Shown piece after piece: positions 1-11,283 of a DNA stretch of 64,000 nucleotides. Every line of letters begins with the position of its first letter. Position 1 is the first letter of the stretch. The notes below the pieces were generated by a model. The model made no database searches. It saw only the letters and a list, made by a program, of their open reading frames with translations, and was not told the DNA's origin. The translations under genes and the position numbers were made by a program. Source of the stretch: Macrotrachela quadricornifera (lineage: Eukaryota; Rotifera; Eurotatoria; Philodinida; Philodinidae); contig JAJEKB010020956.1 of assembly GCA_022393335.1 (NCBI GenBank), positions 276,624-340,623 on the forward strand, given 5' to 3'.

Positions 1-332
1 TAGTTCTGCTCGAAATTTTATTAGTATAATACTAGTTGAATAGTAATGAAATAGTATAGAAAAATAGAGCTTCATTTTCTCTATCAACCTATAAAAAAAG
101 AATTTTTTTAAAACCTTTTTATAAGGAAATGATATGGACGCGACATTACTTTTGGATACCCCCAAGTAGTATTACTGAACAATTTCAAAATCTTGATCAT
201 CGATTATCTATTTTATCATTGTATCCAACGAATGATAATCAAAATGAAAAATATCCATTATTGGCTAATATAGTATGTATGTATGCCAAAAATATAATAG
301 ATAAGTTTGTTGTGCAATTTTCATTATTTACA

Positions 333-969
333 ATATATATGTCGTGCCAAAGTTATAACTTCGGCAATGCGTATCGTCGAAGTTAAACTTCCACAAACGT
401 ATTTTGCCGAAGTTAGTGTGAATGATAAAATAAATATCAACTATCAAGAAATCAACAATATCTTTCGTATTGTATTTTACAAATCACTTTTTTTTTCATC
501 AAAACAATAATACAAAATTTATTTGTGAATATTATGACAAACTTGCGAATATTCGAACGAATAAAAGATACAATATGTTAATCTTTTTCTACGTTGAAAC
601 CGTTAATATTGTTAATAATCTTATTGTTTCATAAAAGATTGCTGTATCTTTACAATCTAGTAAACTCCTCTTGATCTGCATCGCAGCAAATACGTAAAAA
701 TACAAGTCGAATGAATATTTATTCTCGCTAAAACGCTAGTATATTTGTCATAGTATTCAAAAATAAATTTTGTATTATTGTTTTGATAAAAAAATTGATT
801 TGTAAAATACAATACGAAAGATATTGTTGATTTCTTGATAGTTGATATTTATTTTATCATTCACACTAACTTCGGAAAAATACGTTTCTCGAAGTTATAA
901 CTTCGACAATATCATCTGTCGAAGTTGTAACTTCGGCAAACAGTGTAACTTCAGCACGACATATATATA
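333..969. mobile_element. Foldback MITE inside an intron, about 640 bp
   Basis: The two ends are inverted copies of about 190 bp: ATATATGTCGTGC at the left pairs with GCACGACATATATA at the right, followed by repeated 'cttcg(g/a)caa' words and then a long match around ATTTTATCATTCACACTAA. No coding sequence is seen. It lies wholly within an intron of the decayed GIY-YIG-like gene, and its right end abuts the AG acceptor at 969-970. Confidence 0.8.
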
Positions 970-1914
970 GCTCGTCAATTAACACCAATTGAACTTAATC
1001 GTCGGTATCCTAATGCTTTCAAAGCAGCATTCAGTACTATCAATAATAATTTGACTATTTCATCATTTTTACGTGAAAAGTATCAAATGTTGTTTCGTGA
1101 TTTAATTGAACGTTTAAAAGTGGATTTCGGTATATTGGTTTATAATTATATACATTTAAATCAATATATAAAATTGTTAGCTTATGAACAAATGCAAGTA
1201 TTTAATCTTCAATCATATGAAATTGAATGTATCGATGAAAAAGAATATCCTCTTGCATTGGGATTCTTTTTACAATTTGATAGTATGTAGAATAATTCTA
1301 GTTTAATTAGATTTATTTTATTTGTTATTCAATATAGTCAATATATTCTATATGAAAACATGTTCATTTCGTTTTGCTCATCCACGTTCAATCAATGATG
1401 GTTTATTTTGTTTACAAGATCTAGAAGCTCGTTATGAATTAAGTGCGTGTGATAATTATGGTTTATGTTATTCTCAATATGATATGGCATATCGATTAAA
1501 AAAAATATGTTGTCGAATTTAGTCAAACACATCAGCATATATTTGTTAATGGATATAAAGCTATTTTAAATTGTTCAGCTGTATGTTATATTTATTAGAA
1601 GACAAAAATATCTTTTTGATATTAAATAATGAAAACTTTCTTGTTTTATTTTCTAGACTTGTCATACATAAAATATAATTTATGCACTAACATGTCCATG
1701 TGAAAAAGTTGATTATATTGATGCAACTACAAATAGTTTGAATGAACGTTTAAAAAGTTTCTATTCAGTTTTTTTTCTATAACTCTTATAAACATGTATC
1801 TATTTATTTTTATAGAACATCGTGAACATGGCAATCGAATTATACATGAATTTTTATTAGGTCAAGTGAATATTACACGTGATTTACCACATGAGAAATC
1901 AACTGAGTAAAACT

Positions 1915-2848
1915 AGTGACTAATGCAAAGATCTTGGCACAAATGTCGCGCTGAGTTGTGAGTTTACATAAGGTGTTAGAAAACTGATTCTTTTACCGTT
2001 AGATAGAGCAAAGTCTGAAGATTAAAAATCCATACTTCAAAAAAAATTGTGAGTTGATGAACGATCGAAATTTTCAGTTTTCAAAAGGCACTAAAAATGC
2101 CTTGTAACTTTTGGGCCTTTTTGATATAATTTGATTTTTGTAATTAACATATCTCCCACAAATATTAATCAATCGAGCTCAAACGTTCACACTTGATCCA
2201 TCATAGCTACAGCTTTTGAAAAACCATGAATTCGAAACCTCTCATATTCATGGTAACGTGAAGGCGGTATTGTTTTGCTTAGCTACAGACGTTTGTATAG
2301 CTTGTCTTTGTCGGAGAGACTTGTGACTTTCATTTTTTAAAAAGCCGAGCTTAAGCCATCCAGAGCATACAGCTCTTAGGTACAGCTTATCGAGCTCCTC
2401 AAGAAGAGCGAATTCAACCTTACGCTCTAAAAGTTTTTTATATAAAATTCTTAACAAAAGAAAGCCGTGATAAAAGTCGTATGGTGCCCGTGTTTTTACA
2501 GTGAAAAAGAGTCATACCTCAGGCTGATAATATCCGTTTCGGTTTAAATTTTTTTTTCATTATAGTATTTTGCCTGTAGAACATAGTAATGTTTAAAAGT
2601 TTTTGAAAATACTCATAAATCTAAAATCGTAGAGAAATCATTAAATTTTTGGTCAGTTACAAGGCATTTTTAGCGCCTTTCGAAAACTGAAAATTTCGAC
2701 CGTTAATCAACTCACAATTTTTTTTGAAGTATGCATTTTTAATCTTCAGACTTTACTCTATCTAACGGTAAAAGAATCAGTTTTCTAACACCTTGTGTAA
2801 GCTCACAACCCAGCACGACATTTGTGCCAAGACTTTCGCATCAGTCAT
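1915..2848. mobile_element. Foldback MITE inside an intron, about 930 bp
   Basis: Arms of about 200 bp pair: 1915-2115 (AGTGACTAATGC..., TCTTGGCACAAATGTCG) with 2640-2848 (CGACATTTGTGCCAAGA...GCATCAGTCAT). The centre contains no convincing gene. The element lies in the intron between the fifth and sixth exons of the surrounding pseudogene, whose frame resumes correctly after it. Confidence 0.8.
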
Positions 2849-3514
2849 TATATATTTATTTTTTTCTCGAATTATCATTATAATAAACTATTGCTTTTTA
2901 TCGATAATTTTAGAATATTAAGAAAAGATCTAATGAAATTATATCAACATTTAGCACGATGTCCAGTAGCAATGCAAATCTTTTTAGATGCGAATCCTCA
3001 ATATTAGCGATTTATACCAATGACATCAGAAAAATCAGAAAGATCTGAACAACAATCGATACAACGACCAGTACTTTCTGATGAACTTGATTGGAATATA
3101 CGATCATAAGAAGATTGTATGAAATATGTTGAAGCTGTTCCACGACCTCCAGTTGGTTACACCTTTTCTAACCGGCAAATTTTATTACAAACACAATATT
3201 TTCGTAAGAAAAGAGATCAAAGTTTACCAAATCAAGATATTGATTTATACAATGCAACAGTTGCAGCTGTTCGTAAGTAATTATTCTTATTTAAAAAAAT
3301 TCTTATATTTGTTTATTTTTAGTGCCAGAAAATTGTTCGAATATGTTTCGATATCTTATCGAATCTGTTTTTATTACTCATGCTGAAACAAATTTGAATT
3401 TAATTGGTAATGTTTTAAAAGTTGATCAACAAAATAATTATTATCCATTAAATGATCCATGGTTAATTCGAGGTGATGAATGGTGTCAAGGATTATTACG
3501 ACGACCTCAACCAA

Positions 3515-3790
3515 AAAGCTTGTCAGCGCAGTCCCTTTGGGACTAAAATGTGGAACTCACATATCTCTGGAAAACCGGATCTCAGCTAAATAAACATAGG
3601 AACCAATTTCTATATGGTACCTGTCTGTAATGGACGGGTGTCTGTAATGGAGAGGTGTCTGTAATGGGGGCTGTCTGTAATGGGTATGTCTGTAAGGGGG
3701 GGGTGGGGGGGGTGGAGGGGGGAGCCGCAAAACTTCGACTTAAAACTTACACTCACATTTTTCATATGTGAGTTCCACAAAAGTACCAAT
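3515..3790. repeat. Dispersed repeat with an internal CTGTCTGTAATGG array
   Basis: The edges carry GTGGAACTCACATAT and, inverted, ATATGTGAGTTCCAC, so this is an inverted-repeat element of about 275 bp. A related diverged copy lies at 45955-46180. Inside, 3624-3700 is a short tandem array of (C/G)TGTCTGTAATGG followed by a G-rich run to about 3722. It interrupts the last recognisable exon of the upstream pseudogene. Confidence 0.6.
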
Positions 3791-4679
3791 TTGATTAATA
3801 TAACCACAAATACAATATGAAACGAAAGCATTGACTTTGTTTTATTTTTGTTTTTTTGTCTTGTTTCTTGTAATTATGTATGTATTGAATTCACTTGTGA
3901 AAATAGAATAAAAAAGAAAAGCAACACTTTCCTATGTTTGATTGAATTTCTTTCAATCGATCTGAACATCTTCTCATGATTATATATATGTAGGACTTTA
4001 AACAAAGATAAATCTTTTCAGGATCTCTGTCATTTTCAGTAGAAAACATTTATAGGAATTTTTTAAAATCCTTCAATTAAATTCAACGCATTATTTGTAA
4101 TATAATATTACATTGAAATATACTTGAAGTTTGATTCTAGAAATTTTACAAGAAAATATATTTTATCGATATAATCGAGTGAAATTCATGTGTTTTGGTT
4201 CATCGTCTATGCAATCGAAATCCTAAAAGCACAGTTTTAAGAAAAAGATTTATTTTAGTTGTGTATATTTAAATAAAATATAAAAACCAACTGTGAACAA
4301 AGTTTAGTTAAACTATTGTTTTAAATTAATATTCAATGATTCGACTAGAAATAATGTGCCATAATTTTAATTATTTTTGAAAATTGATGTCGAAATGCAT
4401 TATATTGTTGGAAATATATAGATGAATATATCTGAATATCTATTTCATTATTTTGCAAAGTAAAAATGGTATACTACAGAAAATATTAATCAAGTTTTGA
4501 ATTGGCAAATTTCTTTCATTATATACAATTATCACTTAAATTTTAAGAAATGAATTTGTTTATTAATGCAATAATAAAGACGAACGACTATTTATTTAGA
4601 AAATTTTAAAGAGAAATGAAAACCATGCACAAATAAGCATCAAGTCAAAGAAAACGTAAGAATAATAATATGAAACTTA
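3791..4679. other. AT-rich spacer without recognised feature
   Basis: About 890 bp of AT-rich DNA. No open frame with recognisable protein, no repeat shared with the rest of the window and no RNA gene was found by eye. Confidence 0.5.
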
Positions 4680-5263
4680 TTAACCCTTTGAGTCCCGGCG
4701 ACGTATATATACGTCCTAGTATTTTTTCACTGTTGATGCATACCGCACATATTGACTAGTCCCTGGAAGATTGTTCCCACTTAGGTCATTATCATTTTGG
4801 GACATTCCGGTATGGGAATGTTCCTTCTCTTTATCAATTTCTATAGCACTAAGGCCCGTAAGGTCCTGACGGTCATAGGTTATTCCATTTCTCAACTTCT
4901 GCATATCTTTTCTTACGTTCTTTGTGTCATATAGATCCATTTCCTTTCTTCTACCTCCGCACATGGCGTCATGTTTTTTCTTCACTTATTTCACAAACAT
5001 TGCAATCAAAACATTCTCTAAGAAAATGGGCGATTTGCACATCCCATAATATCCAAAGTGATACATAGTGTATATATGTTGACTGCAATGTGTCTCTATG
5101 TATTGTTGATTGCCTTAAAGACTGCCATACAGAAACGCATTACTAGTGTTTATTTGACGCAGAAATGCAATTTCTTTCAAAAAAAAATAATAAAGAACCA
5201 TATTTAAACAATACTTATAAAAATGTTGATTTTCGCAAAAAAGGCCGGGATCCAAAGGGTTAA
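4680..5263 (-). mobile_element. piggyBac-like remnant with TTAA target duplication
   Basis: TTAA at 4680-4683 and 5260-5263 flanks inverted ends CCCTTTGAGTCCCGGC and GCCGGGATCCAAAGGG. TTAA duplication with CCC/GGG ends is the piggyBac hallmark. Just inside the left end is the palindrome GACGTATATATACGTC. On the minus strand a short frame (about 5030-4965) reads RECFDCNVCEISEEKT, resembling the start of the C-terminal cysteine-rich domain of piggyBac transposases. A second minus-strand frame at 4716-4985 (89 aa) has no recognised domain. The catalytic DDD core is missing, so this is a non-autonomous internal-deletion derivative. Confidence 0.75.
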
Positions 5264-5768
5264 GAATATATATTTTAAATGAATTAGAAAATACATGTGT
5301 TTGGAAAAATACTTGGAAAATTTTCTTTTAAAAAACACTGTTTTTCTACTATTATAGGTGACTACACTAGCGACTTTCTGAGAGATAAACCCTTGACAGA
5401 TATATTGCACATTGTATATATAGAAATGTAATTTCTTTCCTCTTTGATATTTTTAGAAATCGATCAAAAGAATATGAAATTATACTGTTGTATAGTACTA
5501 TTCGTGGGCTATTTATGATCGTATAAAACAATTCGAAGAACACTTGTATAGAAGAAGATATCTGTGAAAGAAGGTTTCCAAGTTTTTTTTTCAAACACCT
5601 GTACATCTACAAACTCTGGCAATTTCCTCACTTAAAAGTACTTTTATTATGAATTCGATTATCGAAACAATCGGTTTTGATTATTGAACATAAATCTATA
5701 ATGAATTATATCGATGAAGCGATCATATATAGTGTAAAGTATAATAATTTATAAGCTGTGTAGTTTTT
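5264..5768. other. Spacer downstream of membrane-protein gene
   Basis: About 500 bp AT-rich sequence between the piggyBac remnant and the stop codon of the minus-strand membrane gene. It probably includes that gene's 3' untranslated region. Nothing else recognised. Confidence 0.4.
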
Positions 5769-7004
5769 CTATGTAACGATTATTACTGTTGGATCGATTT
5801 TCCGTCCACGACGTGTAATTAAATAATATCCGATTTTCACTAAAATAGGAGTGATAAGTTTAAGTACAACCGTCAATCCACCAAAAAGACTAATTATAGT
5901 CGTTATTGTATATAATAAGCTAATTTGTTGATCAAATGTATATGTGCATGAAAGAGGAGCACATGTTATATAATACTGCTCGTAGATCATACTAGTTTTC
6001 CATTGATCAACGAAAAGTGAGTCGACGAGAGATTGAACAGTAGCATTAACAGATGAAAGAGAAATATTAAGTGGATTAAAAGTTATATTTGAAAGTTGGT
6101 ATATAGTTTTCAGTTGATTAATACATGAAATATTATAGAGACATTGAAGTGTTGATTGAAGAAGAGCTTCGAGAGGATAACATCCAACACGAAAACCTGG
6201 AACAATTAATCCATTAAACGATGCTTGAGAAGTACACAGAGCACTGGTACCACAAGAACAATCGTCAGTACCATACGAATATGGTTCGGCCCACAAGGCA
6301 GACATCTCATAAACTGTATCTAAAGAAAGAAAATGCCAATTAGAAAAGATAGACGAGACAATGCTATTGCCTTGAGCCATAGATCGAATAAAATCAAGAG
6401 TTCTTACAAATGTTCGACGAGTAGATAAAACAAATTGACTAAGAGTGGTATTAATTTTTGATTCGATGATTTCACGAGATTGTACTTTCTCATTAACCAT
6501 TATGCTCCTGAGGAATTGATTTATTGCTTCAGTAACTGTCTCATTAGCAAGTGTGCACAAAGAAAAGAGTACTTGAAATTGTGGTACGGCAAAACGACGA
6601 TAATCATCATAGGAATAGTCAACACCTGCTGTAGATGAATAAAGTAAAGAAATCCAAATAGAACTTTTTCTAACAAAGGCACTTGAACATAATTGATGAT
6701 AATAAGGTTCAATCGAAATGAATGAATGATAAGGGATCGCGATATTCTCGCAGGGACAATCAAGTGTTGTTGAATATAAAGAATGAGATTGAACTTGTTT
6801 AAATTGTTCTTCAGATGGATTATGAATTATGACTATTTTAGTTTCAGTGTCTATGAAGGTGTAAATGACAAGAATGATGATAGCAATAATGAGTAGTAAA
6901 ACATAGATGCGTGTAGTTATAATTTCTCTATGACGACGTTGATTATCATCCAATGTTAGGTCACTTGTGAACAAATTAAGTTCAAATAGATTGGTTTTCA
7001 TCAC
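5769..7004 (-). CDS. Two-pass Cys-rich membrane protein, single module
   Basis: 411 residues. A cytoplasmic head of about 32 residues is followed by a membrane segment at 33-51 (IYVLLLIIAIIILVIYTFI), a large ectodomain and a second membrane segment near 372-398 (..IISLFGGLTVVLKLITPILV) with a short basic tail (TRRGRK). The ectodomain carries cysteine signatures shared with the two modules at 11.3-13.9 kb: CPC at 83-85, CSS.FV, DCSCG...LC, GCY.LEALL, and YY..CAP..CTYT just before TM2. This two-TM, big Cys-rich loop topology is that of DEG/ENaC/P2X-type channels, but no diagnostic motif of those families was seen, so the function is unknown. The true start is uncertain: a frame-open stretch runs upstream to a TTTATCCTAG acceptor-like site at about 7050, as in the neighbour, so a small 5' exon may exist. 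Confidence 0.75.
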   Translation of the reverse strand: MMKTNLFELNLFTSDLTLDDNQRRHREIITTRIYVLLLIIAIIILVIYTFIDTETKIVIIHNPSEEQFKQVQSHSLYSTTLDCPCENIAIPYHSFISIEPYYHQLCSSAFVRKSSIWISLLYSSTAGVDYSYDDYRRFAVPQFQVLFSLCTLANETVTEAINQFLRSIMVNEKVQSREIIESKINTTLSQFVLSTRRTFVRTLDFIRSMAQGNSIVSSIFSNWHFLSLDTVYEMSALWAEPYSYGTDDCSCGTSALCTSQASFNGLIVPGFRVGCYPLEALLQSTLQCLYNISCINQLKTIYQLSNITFNPLNISLSSVNATVQSLVDSLFVDQWKTSMIYEQYYITCAPLSCTYTFDQQISLLYTITTIISLFGGLTVVLKLITPILVKIGYYLITRRGRKIDPTVIIVT

Positions 7005-7356
7005 ACACCAAATAGAACTAATTCGTTGAGTAATTGAAGGTCGATCTAGGATAAATATATTAGTATATAATTATCTTTATTTAATTATGAAGAGACACAA
7101 TGACTTAAGATTAATTTGCTAATATGAATTAGGTCAATTATAAAGATAGAATAATGATGTAACTGATGAAATTGAAGCAAGTTATGATTGATGAAAACAA
7201 TGTTATTATAAATATCACTTTGTATGATTTATTCATGATCTAACTGAGATTGATATGCTTATAATGACTAAAGAATTCATCTAATAATGTATGTGTATAT
7301 AGGATATGAAGAGAATGATGTGTAATGAAACATGACGTTTCTTAAATGTATAGAAT

Positions 7357-8351
7357 TAACGGGTGCGCCAGGTGAAATGAGCCTCTCAGTATTTTGACTA
7401 TAACTTTTATTCTTTTTGATCTTCAAAGCTTATTGTTTTTCCAAAAGATGCGCCATCAAATTCTCTACAAAACCATAACTAAGCTTATTTCTGTAGAAAG
7501 TTAAGAAAAAAAATTAAACGAAGATTATTCAACACATAAAATGTACTCAGTTTTCTAAGCTAGCAAATGTCCCACAATGAATGGTCGATGTTTATATATC
7601 TTTTTTTTGTTATTTAGTACGCTTATTTTAAAAGCAAAGTATACCATAAGATGCAGTGTGAAAAGTTCCACATGTACATCAAGAACCTTATTTTATATAT
7701 GAACTCTCTGTTTTCAAAATGAACAAAGTTCTGTGCAACCAATTTTCGACGCTGCGAATAAGATCATTTTTTTGGTATATTATGATTTCATTTTTTCTTA
7801 TATCATCTTTTTATCGCTGAATATGGTTTATTAACAGAAAACAAAGTATAGTACAAGATGCAGCGTGAAAAGCTCTACAATCTACAAACTAAAGTTTATT
7901 CAATTTGCGTAGTTTTTGTTTTAAAAAAAAACAAATTCTGTACGATTGTTTTTCATAATGACGAAAATTAGTGACACAGAGTTTTGCTTTTCTTTGAAAA
8001 CAAAAAATATATAATAAAAATAAACTTTAGTTTGTAGATTGTAGAGCTTTCCACGCTGCATCTTATAGTATACTTTGCTTTCAAAATAAACGATCTTGAC
8101 GATAGAAAAAGAAATATAAACACTAGCCATTCACGAAACATTTGCTAGCTTAGAAAGTTGGGTACATTTTATGTGTTGAATAATCTTCGTTTAATTTTTT
8201 TTCTTAACTTTCTACAGAAATAAGCTTACTTATGGTCTTGTAGAGAATTTGATGGCGCATCTTTTGGAAAAACAATAAGCTTTGAAGATCAAAAAGAATA
8301 AAAGTTATAGTCAAAATACTGAGAGGCTCATTTCATCTGGCGCACCCGTTA
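7357..8351. mobile_element. Foldback MITE, TAACGGGTGCGCC termini, about 1 kb
   Basis: Near-complete palindrome. The left end TAACGGGTGCGCC (7357) pairs with GGCGCACCCGTTA (to 8351), and the arms pair for at least 240 bp (for example AAAAGATGCGCCATCAAATT with AATTTGATGGCGCATCTTTT). The inner region pairs further through GATGCAGYGTGAAAAGYTC and its complement. A TA is present at both junctions, as expected for Tc1/mariner-type insertion. No transposase is encoded. Confidence 0.85.
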
Positions 8352-8721
8352 TTTTATGTTTGACAATACCAAATAAATCTTAAGTCTTTTTATGATAAAA
8401 GAATATTTTACTCGATAAATAAGAAATTTACTAAATACTCTGGTGACATATAGAGATCTTTGACATTGTAACAGAGACAACTATCTGTGACAAGCGGGAA
8501 AACAACTGATTTTTGGATTACTAAGATCACCAAATAATTGCCGAATGATTATCAGTAATTGTCTGTACAATAGGTCTTTCAGTTTAACTTCAAATTAAAC
8601 TTTCTTTGTTAACACTTAATACCATATTTAATTTTTTTTACTTAACAGTTATTTCACTTCAAATGAAGTTTAAGTCACTGCATTAAGAAAATCTCCTAGA
8701 ACTTTGAATGTTTCTCTTTTC
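8352..8721. other. Spacer without recognised feature
   Basis: About 370 bp AT-rich. 8590-8670 has short inverted words (CTTCAAATTAAACTTTC / CTTCAAATGAAGTTTAAG). Nothing coding seen. Confidence 0.4.
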
Positions 8722-9210
8722 GAATACGGACAAAAGATGTTGCTGTTCAGACCATATGAAAGAAGACCTTCGATAACCCTATGATCAGCTTGAGCAATAC
8801 TGTGTTTCATCTTGCTAATAAGAGGGAAAATGCTTGCTGAAATCTGATTTACAGATAGACTGACCAATCAGATATGAGTAGTATTTTTTCTTCTATTGTC
8901 AAGATAAAACAAATTCTTGTTCGGTCTATATGAGAGAAGGCTGTCGATAAACCGATGATCGACTCGATCAACAATATGTTTTGTCTTCATAATAGGAGAG
9001 AAGCACGCTATTGAAATCTGATTGTTTAACCTATCAGCCACTCAGATTCCAGCAGACTTTTTTCTTCTTATTAGCAAGACGAAACACAGTGTTATTCAAG
9101 CCAATCATGAAGTTATCGAAAATTTCCTTTCATATGATCCGAACAGCAACATTTTTTGTCTATACAATAGGAAAGAAACATATTAGCACTTGTCTACTTC
9201 TGATTGCCGT
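8722..9210. repeat. Three-copy repeat, two direct and one inverted
   Basis: A unit of about 120 bp occurs at 8735-8850 and again in the same orientation at 8917-9030 (TATGARAGAAG.C..TCGATAA.CC.ATGATC, then GAAATCTGATT). A third copy is inverted at about 9070-9205 (TTAGCAAGACGAAACACAG ... CATATGATCCGAACAGCAAC), matching the reverse complement of the first. The ends therefore form a diverged foldback. No coding content. Confidence 0.65.
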
Positions 9211-9231
9211 TAATTATTTTGGCTACACTTA

Positions 9232-11280
9232 GCTTTAACCTCCCTTGACCTGCGACACAATCTTACAGAGATCGGTTATTCTAAATATATATGTTGTATT
9301 TTTAATAATAAAAAAGTAATCTATCAGTTTTTTGTCATATGAACTCAATGTTGCCTCTAATTTTTTCTTTAGATAACACTACTAAGTGAAAATTTGTTCT
9401 TAATATAAGAATATGAAAAAATTTACGAAATAACATAGCTGATATAAAAGTCATGATACAAAATATCGACATCTACATCTGTTTAGTATGCATATAAGTT
9501 TTGGTGACAATTTTTAGTAACTAATAGGGAAATATCTTCTCTAATACGTTATATATGAGATACTTTTATAATATGTTTATAATCAAAATTAACCATGGGC
9601 ATTCTTCCACATGAATTACAACTAATAGTAAATGGATTAACATTACTTTATATAAGTGATTTATGCCAATGCTAATGTCATAAAATACAAATTATATGTT
9701 GGTTGAAAGATAAAAGTATCTAATAGCTATTAAAAATTTTATCTTACGAAGGAAATACTCCAAATAATAAATCACTTTTTCGATCAAAAAATACATGAAG
9801 GTATGCAATTTACTGTGCTGATTCAGAATATCATGGTCTTAGCTGCCCCTTTTTCTTTTTATATTCTATGTCATAGCTACCAGTCCTCATCTAATAGGAG
9901 TGTCTTCTTATCGAAGTCAATATCTAATCTATTGACTATGTGTTACCTGATGAAACACCACCAAACATACATTTTTTTGCAGATAATTTAAATTTTAATG
10001 CCAGATACTAAGCTTTAAAGTAGCAAAGTAATCCATACATTGACTACGAACAGTCATATGATATTTACTCTCTTTTCTTTATTCATATTCAATATAACAC
10101 GGATAGTACAATATTTCACAAAATTCGTAACAGCCGAAATAGTACAAAAGAAGCACATATATGAGCTAATAATTATTTTACTTTTTTCTTTTACTATGAA
10201 GCTATTAATATTGTTTCTGGTATTCAAAACAAATGCATGATAAATCGAGTAAGTGTATATAATACTACATCTAAATTCATCCCATCATTATATGAAAAAA
10301 TTAAGCCTAAAACAGTACTTCTATATATTTAGTCTTTTTTTATTTTATAGCGCACCTGAGTATCTAACATTAAAGTTTAAAATGTCTGTAGAACAAAGTA
10401 TTTTTCGTGATATATCATCAGATAAGACATAATAAATGGATTAGATATCGATTTTAATAAGAAAACACTCTTATTAGAAGAGGATTGGTAGTTATAATAT
10501 AGAATATAAAAAGGAACAAGGGCATCTAAGATCATGATATTTCAAATCAGCGCAGTAAACTGCATATCATCATGTATTTTTTATCGGAAAAACGATTCAC
10601 CATTGGGACCTACTTCCATCGCTAGCTTATGTCTATTCAAATGATAGTAACCTTTGCACTACCAAATTTCTTTTTGTTGCATTGAACTCGAGTAAACCAT
10701 TAAATTAGCTTTCTCTAGACATATGGACCAGTAGTGGATTTAGGAGTAAAACGGAGATCGCCTTCCTCTTCTTCCCAAAATCTTAAATTCGCCACTGATA
10801 GATACATACATCAAAAAATACATCATGTGGTCTCACATGTGATTTACCACCTGAAACTTATATTGAACTTAGTTATACCTAAATAGAAATTTGAATTGCT
10901 GAAGTTTATTTATTACAGAACTTATAGAATGTTTTCATGGAATAAAAAGACAATTTTTATGTTGTTTTACTTCGTTGCATACTAATTTTTATAGATCGAA
11001 AATGACTACAAAAGCCGCCTTATATACTTTCTTTGAGAAATATAACATCTAAGGAAAAAAAAGAAGAAAAAAGAAAGGTATGAAGACGGTCCTAGTAACA
11101 CAGATACTCTGGAAAGGTTCTAAAACATTCTTCAGTACTTTCTTCCAACAGATTATATACTATTTTTTATGAATTATGCTATGCAAAATAATTTAAAAAT
11201 AGGTGCAGCTTTTTGATATTATAGTAGTGAAAGGGTTAATATTGATAATTTCCATCATTACTTTCTCATTCTATATATAA
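9232..11280. other. 2-kb spacer with at most a coding relic
   Basis: AT-rich and full of stops. 9594-9720 on the plus strand begins MGILPHELQLIVNGLTLLYI and then meets a stop; the pattern loosely recalls the start of a HECT C-lobe, but it is too short to call. No transposon termini or tandem repeats were recognised. Confidence 0.4.
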
Positions 11281-11283
11281 TTA

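Larger units (their letters stand above)
126..3521 (+). pseudogene. Decayed multi-exon gene with GIY-YIG-like nuclease motif
   Basis: Seven exons can be chained by reading frame and GT-AG sites: about 126-276, 971-1282, 1338-1580, 1657-1756, 1816-1906, 2914-3272 and 3323-3521. Exons 4-5 together read IIYALTCPC...DYID.T...LNERL.SHREHGNRIIHEFLLG, which has the spacing of a GIY-YIG nuclease (IY ... YIG.T..L..R...H) with the Gly of YIG changed to Asp. The rest is an unrecognised Cys/His-containing protein. It is broken: one extra base in an A-run near 1503 shifts the frame, and in-frame stops lie near 1669 (TAA), 3005 (TAG) and 3107 (TAA). The first and last exons are incomplete: the 5' end lies off the window, and the 3' end runs into a repeat near 3515. 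Two introns (277-970 and 1907-2913) are enlarged by foldback elements. Seen: exons, motif, breaks. Inferred: nuclease ancestry from motif spacing only. Confidence 0.6.

Noticed and set aside
9594..9720. Possible HECT-domain fragment (MGILPHELQLIVNGL...)
   Set aside because: Only about 25 residues before a stop, with no supporting block on either side; similarity could be chance.
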